A stretch of DNA of 7,874 bases from an uncultured Lysobacteraceae bacterium (GTDB lineage Bacteria; Pseudomonadota; Gammaproteobacteria; Xanthomonadales; Rhodanobacteraceae), in NCBI GenBank assembly GCA_946480705.1, contig CAMLLF010000154.1, positions 1 through 7,874 of the forward strand, given 5' to 3'. Shown here one piece after another: positions 1 to 5,776 of the stretch (its first letter is position 1; every line of letters begins with the position of its first letter). A program made the translations under genes and the position numbers. A model generated the notes under the pieces. That model did no database searches. It was not told where the DNA came from and saw only the letters and a program-made list of their open reading frames with translations.

Positions 1-20
1 GGATCCTCATCGGGCTCCGC

Positions 21-287
21 TCAGGTCCGCGACAGCACCACGTCGCCGAGCACGAGCCGGTCCATCCGCGTGCGCAGGAAGCAGTCGAGTGCCTCGCCCG
101 GTGTGTTGACGATCGGCTCGTTCTCGTTGAACGAGGTGTTGAGGATCATCGGCACCCCGGTCTCCTGCTCGAAGGCGCGGATCAGCTTCCAGTAGCGCGG
201 ATTGGCCCGCTGCGACACCGTCTGCAGGCGGCCGGTCATCTCGGCCTGGATCCGGGCGAGCTCGGCCGGGTCCTCGGGCACGGACAG
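21..287 (-). CDS. Carbamoyltransferase, C-terminal fragment (NodU/CmcH family)
   Basis: This is the 3' end of a gene running leftwards, with its TGA at 21-23. The translated tail carries the marks of the carbamoyltransferase C-terminal domain: [15 protein letters not shown], then [17 protein letters not shown], then [18 protein letters not shown]. Enzymes of this family transfer the carbamoyl group of carbamoyl phosphate to hydroxyl groups of sugars or natural products. The substrate cannot be told from this fragment. Only about 70 to 90 residues remain of a protein usually near 550 to 600. The clear similarity stops upstream of GRLQTV (about base 237), where family members usually read something like HVDGTGRLQTV but this one reads [13 protein letters not shown]. 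The frame stays open through [17 protein letters not shown] to about 287, so the last bases may be divergent carbamoyltransferase or a third piece of DNA. It then collides with polA on the other strand. It is a truncated partial gene, probably joined artificially. Confidence 0.75.
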   Translation of the reverse strand: MSVPEDPAELARIQAEMTGRLQTVSQRANPRYWKLIRAFEQETGVPMILNTSFNENEPIVNTPGEALDCFLRTRMDRLVLGDVVLSRT

Positions 288-290
288 GAG

Positions 291-2012
291 TGGGCCTACG
301 TGCCGCTGGCGCACGACTATCCGGGCGCGCCTGCGCAGCTCGGTCGCGATGCGGTGCTCGCCGCGCTGAAGCCGGTACTGGAAGACGCGGACAAGGCGAA
401 GCTGGGCCAGCATGCGAAATACGACATCAACGTGCTGTCGAACTACGGCATCGCCGTGCGCGGCGTGAAGTTCGATTCGATGCTCGAGTCCTATGTCTGG
501 AACTCGACCGCGACGCGGCACGACATGGATTCGCTGGCCAAGCGCTACCTCGGCTACACGCCGATTCCGTATGAAAGCGTCGCCGGCAAGGGCGCGAAGC
601 AGATTCCGTTCGGCCAGGTCGCGCTCGAACAGGCGACGAACTATGCCGCGGAAGACGCCGACGTCACGCTGCGGCTGCACCAGGTGCTCTGGGAGAAGCT
701 GCAGGCCGAGCCGAAGCTGCGCGAAGTCTACGAGACCATCGAAGCGCCGCTGATCCCGGTGCTCGCGCGCATGGAGCAGCGCGGCGTGCTGATCGACATC
801 CAGGCCCTGCGCCTGCAGAGCAACGAACTCGCCAAGCGCATGCACGAGATCCAGCAGCACGCATTCACGATCGCCGGCCGCAGTTTCAGCCTCGATTCGC
901 CGAAGCAGCTGCAGGCCATCCTGTTCGACGAACTCAAGCTGCCCGTCGTCGTGAAGACGCCGACCGGACAGCCCTCGACGAACGAGGAAGCGCTCGACGC
1001 GATCGCCGACCAGCACGAACTGCCGCGCCTGATCCTCGACTACCGCGGCCTCGCCACCGAGGCGGCACGCGCTGACATCTCCGCGGCGCGCTTGGGATTG
1101 CCTGGATTGAGCCAGCCCCAGCTGTCGATGAAGATCTGGCCGCCGATCTGCTCGGCGATCGCCGACAACGTCAACCCACGCACCGGCCGCGTGCACACGA
1201 GCTACGGTCAGGCCATCGCGGCGACCGGACGGTTGTCGTCGTCGGAACCGAACCTGCAGAACATCCCGATCCGCACCGAGGAAGGCCGGCGCATCCGCCA
1301 GGCGTTCGTCGCACCGCCGGGCTTCCGCATCCTCGCCGCCGACTATTCGCAGATCGAGCTGCGCATCATGGCGCACCTCTCCGGCGATGCCGGACTGCTC
1401 GCCGCGTTCGTCGGCGGCCAGGACGTGCACCGCGCGACCGCGGCCGAGGTGTTCGGGCTGCCGCCCGATCAGGTCGACGCGAACCAGCGCCGCGCGGCGA
1501 AGGCGATCAACTTCGGACTGATGTACGGCATGGGCGCCTTCGGCCTCGCGCGGCAGCTCGGCATCGCGCGCAACGAGGCGAACGACTACATCGCGCGCTA
1601 CTTCGCGCGCTATCCCGGCGTGCGCCAGTTCATGGACGACATTCGCGAACAGGCGCATCGCGACGGCTACGTCGAGACCGTGTTCGGCCGCCGCCTTTAT
1701 CTGGACGACATCCGCGCGCGCAATCCGAATCTGCGCGCCGGTGCCGAGCGCGCCGCGATCAACGCGCCGATGCAGGGCACGGCCGCGGACATCATCAAGC
1801 GCGCGATGATCGCGGTCGACGCCTGGCTCGGCGATCGCGCCGACGCGCGCATGCTGATGCAGGTCCACGACGAACTCGTGCTCGAAGTCCGCGAGGACGC
1901 GGTCGCCGAGGTCAGCGACGGGCTGCGCGCACGCATGAGCTCGGCGGCGGAACTCGCCGTTCCGCTCGTCGTCGATATCGGTACCGGTGCAAACTGGGAC
2001 CAGGCCCACTGA
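291..2012 (+). CDS. polA: DNA polymerase I, 5'-truncated and with an internal foreign segment
   Basis: DNA polymerase I fills gaps left by Okazaki primer removal and excision repair. Similarity to E. coli PolA begins at [10 protein letters not shown] (291) and runs to the terminal NWDQAH and TGA. The 5' nuclease domain and exonuclease motif I (the DTET residues) are absent, about 370 residues in all. Exonuclease motif II ([11 protein letters not shown], Asp codon 423) and motif III (YAAED, Asp codon 654) are present. The polymerase domain has motif A (DYSQIELR, Asp codon 1341), motif B with Lys 1500, Phe 1512 and Tyr 1524 in [10 protein letters not shown], and motif C (QVHDEL, Asp-Glu at 1869-1874). 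Between YRGLA and VNPRTG, where E. coli has KLKSTYTDKLPLM, there are instead 38 unrelated in-frame codons (about 1056-1169), so a conserved DNA-contacting part of the thumb is lost. No true start is visible; a GTG at 300 is only a chance codon. As written it could not encode a normal Pol I. Confidence 0.88.
   Translation, partial: WAYVPLAHDYPGAPAQLGRDAVLAALKPVLEDADKAKLGQHAKYDINVLSNYGIAVRGVKFDSMLESYVWNSTATRHDMDSLAKRYLGYTPIPYESVAGKGAKQIPFGQVALEQATNYAAEDADVTLRLHQVLWEKLQAEPKLREVYETIEAPLIPVLARMEQRGVLIDIQALRLQSNELAKRMHEIQQHAFTIAGRSFSLDSPKQLQAILFDELKLPVVVKTPTGQPSTNEEALDAIADQHELPRLILDYRGLATEAARADISAARLGLPGLSQPQLSMKIWPPICSAIADNVNPRTGRVHTSYGQAIAATGRLSSSEPNLQNIPIRTEEGRRIRQAFVAPPGFRILAADYSQIELRIMAHLSGDAGLLAAFVGGQDVHRATAAEVFGLPPDQVDANQRRAAKAINFGLMYGMGAFGLARQLGIARNEANDYIARYFARYPGVRQFMDDIREQAHRDGYVETVFGRRLYLDDIRARNPNLRAGAERAAINAPMQGTAADIIKRAMIAVDAWLGDRADARMLMQVHDELVLEVREDAVAEVSDGLRARMSSAAELAVPLVVDIGTGANWDQAH
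1056..1169 (-). pseudogene. Fragment resembling an ADP-ribosylglycohydrolase, lodged inside polA
   Basis: The 114 bases that interrupt polA give a meaningless peptide in the polA frame. On the minus strand, in a frame different from the long shadow reading, they give [15 protein letters not shown] followed by [18 protein letters not shown]. This resembles a core stretch of ADP-ribosylglycohydrolase (DraG/ARH) family proteins, which typically read like IGAQIFIDGW, then PGDPELAA, then RAASVSHDG. These enzymes remove ADP-ribose from proteins or nucleic acids. Only about 35 codons are present, with no start, stop or metal-binding motifs, so it has no function by itself. The similarity is from memory of the family and is short; a database search is needed to confirm it. 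Confidence 0.55.
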
Positions 2013-2110
2013 TCGTCGTGCCAACCCGTTGATTAAAAACGTGATGAACGAACTCTGAATCAAACCGGAAGCCGCTGCGAACCTTTTCCACCGGGCACCG
2101 TCTTAAGCCA

Positions 2111-2236
2111 CAGGTGCACGCAACGGCACCTGGTTCATTCCCCTCCCTGGATGAACCACCGGAATCAGGTTCCTCCCCAGACCTGGTTCCGCACCCCAGA
2201 CCTCGAAGGTCCTCCCCTGGCCTTCGGGGTCTTTTT
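2111..2236 (+). ncRNA. sX13-like small regulatory RNA with C-rich hairpin loops
   Basis: About 100 bases after the polA stop lies a run of four adjacent hairpins on the plus strand. Hairpin 1 pairs 2111-2117 with 2126-2132 (7 bp). Hairpin 2 pairs 2131-2138 with 2151-2158 (8 bp, perfect) around the loop TCCCCTCCCTGG. Hairpin 3 pairs 2163-2170 with 2181-2188 (8 bp, one G-U) around TCCTCCCCAG. Hairpin 4 pairs 2199-2209 with 2221-2231 (11 bp, one G-U) around TCCTCCCCTGG and ends in five T. Three loops thus share nearly the same C-rich, anti-Shine-Dalgarno-like sequence while their stems differ, which points to selection on exposed CCUCC/CCCC loops. Established knowledge: Spot 42 in enterics, ErsA in Pseudomonas and sX13 in Xanthomonas all lie just after polA, and sX13 acts through C-rich loops that pair with G-rich translation-start regions. 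The 5' end is inferred; a weak -10-like TCTTAA at 2101-2106 would start the RNA near 2112. There is no ORF of note inside. Confidence 0.75.
2199..2236 (+). terminator. Intrinsic terminator of the small RNA (and of polA read-through)
   Basis: The 5' arm GACCTCGAAGG (2199-2209) pairs with CCTTCGGGGTC (2221-2231) over 11 bp with one U-G wobble, followed at once by TTTTT (2232-2236). The 11-base loop is the third copy of the C-rich loop, so the hairpin appears to serve both as terminator and as a target-binding arm. Confidence 0.85.
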
Positions 2237-2374
2237 ATGCGCGCGTTTCGCGAGACGCCGGAATCCGGTTCATCGGCTGGCAAATGGCAGCCACGAACGA
2301 GCAGGCAGAGCCGGCCTCCGCTCGCTAGTTCCTACCTACTGACCTCCAGTTTCCGCCCATCACCCACGGCACCC
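2237..2374. other. Intergenic spacer after the small RNA
   Basis: This lies between the small-RNA terminator and the converging stop codon of the SDR at 2375. It holds no convincing ORF. A near-copy of part of the RNA, CCGGAATCCGGTTC (2258-2271), matches CCGGAATCAGGTTC at 2159-2172 in 13 of 14 bases. A 5-bp hairpin (2275-2279 with 2288-2292) has no T-run. I see no clear terminator for the minus-strand SDR. Confidence 0.5.
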
Positions 2375-3136
2375 TCAACTCAAATACCCGCCGTCCGCAG
2401 CAAAGCTCGCACCCGTCACGTAGCTCGCCGCGGGCGAGCACAGGAACAGGATCAGCGGTGCGATTTCCTCGGGCTGCGCGGCACGCCCCATCGGGATCGT
2501 GCGCAGCAGCGTCTTCATGATGTCGGGGTTCTGCGTCAGCGCGCTCGCGAACTTGGTGTCGGTCAGGCCCGGCAGCACGGCGTTGACGCGTATCTTCGCG
2601 GGCGCGAGTTCGCGCGCCCAGGCTTCGGTCATCGACAGGATGGCCGCCTTGGAGAACGAATAGACGCCCTGTCCCGCCGCCGCGCGGCGGCCGTTGACCG
2701 AGGCGACGTTGACGATCGCTCCGCCGCGTTCGCGCATGCGCTGCGCCGCCTGCTGCGTTGTGTAGAAATACCCTCTGATGTTGACCTCGACGGTCTTGTC
2801 GTAGGCCGACAGCGGCATGTCGAGCATGGGTCCGAAATACGGGTTCGCCGCCGCGTTGTTGACGAGCAGATCCAGCTTCACGCCCTGCGCGTCGAGCTCT
2901 GCGAACAGCGCGTCGATCGCCGCGATCTCGCCGATGTGCGCCGGCATCGCGCGCGCCTTTCCGCCTTCGGCGACGATGCTCGCGACGACTTCCTCGCAGG
3001 CCTCGCGCCGCCGGCTCGACACGATGACTTCGGCGCCGTGACGCGCGAGCAACTGCGCCGTCGCCGCGCCGATGCCGCGGCTCGCCCCGGTGACGAGCGC
3101 CGTCTTGGCGGAAAGATCGAACAGAATTTCGGACAT
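2375..3136 (-). CDS. Short-chain dehydrogenase/reductase (classical SDR), complete
   Basis: This is a soluble NAD(P)-dependent oxidoreductase of 253 residues, the usual length for a classical SDR. The Rossmann cofactor motif TGASRGIG is at residues 16-23. The strand-4 motif reads NNAA (93-96) where NNAG is usual. The catalytic tetrad is Asn119, Ser146, Tyr159 and Lys163 (YSFSK). The C-terminal part has the common PGLTDTKF segment and the closing GASFAADGG. SRR after strand 2, rather than an acidic residue, suggests a preference for NADP(H); this is inference. The start at 3136 is chosen because GGAG (3142-3145) sits 5 bases upstream on the minus strand. Possible longer starts upstream lack homology. 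The gene is divergent from the next SDR and shares a 141-base promoter region with it. The substrate cannot be deduced; reduction of a ketone or 3-oxoacyl group is typical. Confidence 0.9.
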   Translation of the reverse strand: MSEILFDLSAKTALVTGASRGIGAATAQLLARHGAEVIVSSRRREACEEVVASIVAEGGKARAMPAHIGEIAAIDALFAELDAQGVKLDLLVNNAAANPYFGPMLDMPLSAYDKTVEVNIRGYFYTTQQAAQRMRERGGAIVNVASVNGRRAAAGQGVYSFSKAAILSMTEAWARELAPAKIRVNAVLPGLTDTKFASALTQNPDIMKTLLRTIPMGRAAQPEEIAPLILFLCSPAASYVTGASFAADGGYLS

Positions 3137-3277
3137 CGGAACTCCAGTGCGGAAACGGACGGAAAACGCAGCATACGCGCAATGTGCGGCGCCGCGCAGG
3201 CGTGTTTTTTCGGTCCGCGACGCGCGTTTCTCGCGATCCATCTGGCACAGTAGCGGCATTCGGGTCGAGGGGTGCAC

Positions 3278-4026
3278 ATGGCTACGCAACGGGTTCTGAT
3301 CACGGGTGGCGGCAGCGGTCTCGGTCGCGCGATCGCGCTGCGCTATGCCGCCAAAGGCTGGCGCGTCGCGCTCGCCGATATTTCGCTCGAACGCGCCGAA
3401 GCGGTGGCCGCGGAAGTCCGCGAGCGCGGCGCCGAAGCCGCCGCGTTCTTCGTCGACGTCTCACGCGACGACGCCTGGATCGCCTTGCGCGATGCGGTCG
3501 TCGCGCAGTGGGGCGGCGTCGATCATCTCTACAACAACGCCGGCGTCGCATCGGCCGGCACGCTGCTGCAAACCTCGCTCGACGACTGGCGCTGGATGCT
3601 CGACGTGAATCTCATGAGCGTCGTACGCGGCTGCCAGGCCTTCGTGCCGGGCATGGTCGCGCAGGGCGGCGGACATGTCGTGAACACTGCGTCGTTCGCC
3701 GGTGTCGCCTGCGCCGGCGGGCTCAGTTCGTATTCGGTCGCGAAGGCCGGCGTCATCGCGCTGTCGGAAACGCTGCGCGCGGAACTCGCGCTCGCCGACA
3801 GCAAGGTCGGCGTCTCGGTGGTCTGTCCGTCGTTCTTCCGCACGAACCTGCTCGAGAATTTCCGCGGGCCGGAAAAGCCACGGTCGTCGTCGATGCGGTG
3901 ATGGCCGGCCGTTTCATGATCATCCCGACCTCGCCCGAACGCGCGCGCTGGCGCCTCAAGCGCTTCCTGCCGGAGTTCTATTTCCGCAAGCTCGTCGCCG
4001 CACTGCGCGCGGCGGGCCGCGCATGA
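3278..4026 (+). pseudogene. Second SDR oxidoreductase, frameshifted near its 3' end
   Basis: The ATG at 3278 follows GAGGGG (3267-3272) by 5 bases. The first 199 or so residues form a good classical SDR: TGGGSGLG at 9-16, NNAG at 86-89, and catalytic Asn111, Ser139, Tyr152 and Lys156 (YSVAK). Asp34 at the end of strand 2 suggests NAD(H) preference (inference). After NLLENFRGPEK the frame runs through seven odd residues into TGA at 3899-3901. The expected C-terminal tail, VMAGRFMIIPTSPERARW and on to ALRAAGRA, lies in another plus frame and ends at 4024-4026. Besides the frame change, about 25 residues that related SDRs carry between the FRTN region and GRFMI seem to be missing, so a small deletion not divisible by three is likelier than a single-base slip. 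The original stop overlaps the next gene's ATG as ATGA, the mark of a coupled operon. It is either a decayed gene or an assembly or cloning fault. Confidence 0.8.
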
Positions 4027-5069
4027 GCCGGTTCCTGATCTACGGCGCGAACGGCTACACCGGCCGCCTGATCGCGACCGAAGCGCTGCGGCAGGATCTG
4101 GAGCCCGTGCTCGCGGGACGCAACGCCGCGGCGCTCGAAGCGATGGGTCGCGAACTCGGCCTGAAATGGCGCGCGTTCGACCTGTCCGATCCCGGCGCCG
4201 TGCAGCGCGAGTTCGACGGCTTTCCGCTCGTGCTCAACTGTGCCGGGCCGTTCAGCGAAACCGCGAAGCCGGTGCTCGACGCCTGCCTCGCGGCGCGCAG
4301 CCACTATCTCGACATCACCGGCGAGATCGACGTGTTCGCGCTGTGCCACCGGCATCACGACGCGGCGGCGGAACGCGGCATCGTCGTCGCGCCGGGCACG
4401 GGATTCGACGTCGTGCCGACCGACTGCGTCGCCGCGCAGCTCAAGGCGCGCCTGCCCGATGCGACGCATCTCGTGCTCGCATTCGAAGCCGGCGGCGGCC
4501 CGAGCCCGGGTACGGCCAAGACCAGCGTCGAGGGGCTCGCCAAGGGCGGCCGCGCGCGCATCGACGGCGAACTCGCGACCGTTCCGCTGGCCTGGAAGTC
4601 GCGCACGTTCCGGCGCGACGGCGAAGCGCGCACCGCGATGACGATTCCCTGGGGCGATGTATACACCGCCTACATTTCCACCGGCATCCCGAACATCGAG
4701 ACGTATATGACGGTGCCGCCCGCGACGATCGCCCGCGTGCGCCGGCTGCGCCTGCTGCGGCCGCTCCTCGGCCTCGCGCCCGTGCAGTCCTGGCTCAAGC
4801 GCCGCGCCGGCGCGCGGCCCGGCCCGAGCGCAGACCGGCGCGAACGCAGCGACTGCCGCGTCTGGGGCGAGGCGCGCAACGCGCGCGGCGACGAGGCGAA
4901 ACTCGAGATCGCCGCGCCGAACGGCTATGCGCTGACCGCGACGGCCTCGGTCGGCATGGTGCGGCGCCTGCTGTCCGCCGGCGCGCGCGGCGGCTTCTAC
5001 ACGCCGTCGCAGCTCATGGGCGCCGACTACGTGATGACGCTGCCCGGCGTGCGCCGCATCGGCGACTGA
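4023..5069 (+). CDS. Saccharopine dehydrogenase-like oxidoreductase (trans-acting enoyl reductase family)
   Basis: The protein has 348 residues. The N-terminus holds a Rossmann nucleotide-binding motif, IYGANGYTGRL, with Gly8, Gly11 and Gly14. LNCAGPFSE (71-79) and HYLDITGE (94-101) follow; these are typical of the saccharopine dehydrogenase NADP-binding domain as found in trans-acting enoyl reductases and their many bacterial relatives. APGTGFDVVPTDC (123-135) is another conserved stretch. Such proteins reduce double bonds or act on lipid-like substrates where studied, but most bacterial copies are uncharacterised and the substrate here is unknown. The ATG overlaps the original stop of the preceding SDR (ATGA at 4023-4026) and has only a weak ribosome site, so translation is probably coupled to the SDR. 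With the SDR frame ending early at 3901, coupling would be lost if the frameshift is real. A two-step oxidoreduction by the pair is plausible but inferred. Confidence 0.85.
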   Translation: MSRFLIYGANGYTGRLIATEALRQDLEPVLAGRNAAALEAMGRELGLKWRAFDLSDPGAVQREFDGFPLVLNCAGPFSETAKPVLDACLAARSHYLDITGEIDVFALCHRHHDAAAERGIVVAPGTGFDVVPTDCVAAQLKARLPDATHLVLAFEAGGGPSPGTAKTSVEGLAKGGRARIDGELATVPLAWKSRTFRRDGEARTAMTIPWGDVYTAYISTGIPNIETYMTVPPATIARVRRLRLLRPLLGLAPVQSWLKRRAGARPGPSADRRERSDCRVWGEARNARGDEAKLEIAAPNGYALTATASVGMVRRLLSAGARGGFYTPSQLMGADYVMTLPGVRRIGD

Positions 5070-5079
5070 ACGCGCCGCG

Positions 5080-5154
5080 TTGAAAAACCGGCGGCGGGTC
5101 CCCACCCCTGCCGTCGGTCCGAGGCCGGCAAGGTCTTGCGACGGAATTTTTCAA
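5080..5154. terminator. Nested inverted repeats, possible bidirectional terminator
   Basis: TTGAAAAA (5080-5087) and TTTTTCAA (5147-5154) are exact inverted copies, giving an A-run and T-run pair as seen around bidirectional terminators. Inside are competing pairings. On the plus RNA, 5088-5098 pairs with 5107-5117 (11 bp, two G-U). Alternatively CCGTCG (5111-5116) pairs with CGACGG (5139-5144), two bases before the five T. It follows the oxidoreductase stop by about 10 bases and precedes the YqhA-like gene. The shape is less clean than the terminator at 2199. Confidence 0.4.
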
Positions 5155-5173
5155 GGCATCGACACGTGTCGTT

Positions 5174-5181
5174 GCTAGACT
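5174..5181 (+). promoter_or_regulatory. Possible extended -10 element for the YqhA-like gene
   Basis: TGCTAGACT begins at 5174 on the plus strand. It has the TGn of an extended -10 and a 4-of-6 hexamer (TAGACT, 5176-5181). No good -35 is visible at the usual distance. Transcription would start near 5188, about 23 bases before the ATG. Confidence 0.25.
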
Positions 5182-5210
5182 CCCGCGCCACTTCGCCGTC
5201 CTTACCCCTC

Positions 5211-5774
5211 ATGAGCACGAACAAACAGAGCCTCGGGCCGCTGCCCGCCCTGATCTTCTCCTCGCGCTGGCTGCAGCTGCCGCTGTATCTCGGCCTCATC
5301 GTCGCGCAGGGCGTCTACGTCGTGCAGTTCCTGCGCGAACTCTGGCATCTGCTGCATACCGTGATCCTGCACGGCGGACTCTCCGAAGCCGCGGCCGCCG
5401 CGGGACAGACCGCCGAAACCGCGATCATGCTGACGGTCCTCGGCCTCATCGACGTCGTCATGATCTCGAACCTGCTCGTCATGGTCATCGTCGGCGGCTA
5501 TGAAACCTTCGTCTCGCGCCTGCGCCTCGAAGGCCATCCGGATCAGCCGGAATGGCTGTCGCACGTGAACGCGGCCGTGCTCAAGGTGAAACTCGCGACG
5601 GCGATCATCGGCATCTCGTCGATTCACCTGCTCGCGACGTTCATCAAGGCGCACGAACTCGACACCAAGACCATGCTCTGGCAGACCGTGCTGCACCTGA
5701 CCTTCGTCGTGTCGGCCGTCGCGATCGCGCTGATCGACAAGATCATGTCGCCGCCGAAGCCGGCGGCGGGCTGA
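5211..5774 (+). CDS. UPF0114 / YqhA-family inner-membrane protein
   Basis: The product has 187 residues and aligns by eye along its length with E. coli Yqh[13 protein letters not shown], then [18 protein letters not shown], then IGISSIHLL, then [16 protein letters not shown]. Hydrophobic segments lie at about 22-40, 72-96, 127-145 and 158-175, so a four-helix inner-membrane protein is likely. The family has no settled function. The ATG at 5211 puts 17 residues before SRW, close to the 12 or so in YqhA. It has no purine-rich ribosome site. A GTG at 5166 with AAGG upstream (5153-5156) is an alternative start adding 15 residues that do not look conserved. The stop at 5772-5774 is 2 bases from the stop of the convergent peptidase gene. 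Confidence 0.85.
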   Translation: MSTNKQSLGPLPALIFSSRWLQLPLYLGLIVAQGVYVVQFLRELWHLLHTVILHGGLSEAAAAAGQTAETAIMLTVLGLIDVVMISNLLVMVIVGGYETFVSRLRLEGHPDQPEWLSHVNAAVLKVKLATAIIGISSIHLLATFIKAHELDTKTMLWQTVLHLTFVVSAVAIALIDKIMSPPKPAAG

Positions 5775-5776
5775 GA

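Noticed and set aside
21..2063. 680-codon open frame on the minus strand across polA
   Set aside because: Apart from the carbamoyltransferase tail at its very end, it is arginine- and valine-rich shadow sequence antisense to clear polA motifs. Long open antisense frames are common in high-GC DNA.
2029..2063. TTGATT/AATCAA inverted repeat after polA as promoter or terminator
   Set aside because: Six-base AT-rich arms with a 23-base loop, no T-run and no matching -10 at the right distance; too weak to call.
2114..3253. Plus-strand ORF of 379 codons covering the small RNA and the first SDR
   Set aside because: It is antisense to a complete SDR with all catalytic residues, has no recognisable domains, and starts inside the structured RNA region.
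3243..3258. Sigma-54-like site TGGCAC...GC with exact GG-N10-GC spacing before the second SDR
   Set aside because: The -12 half (CGGCAT) is poor, transcription would start near 3269, cutting into the ribosome site at 3267-3272, and no activator site is evident. Probably chance.
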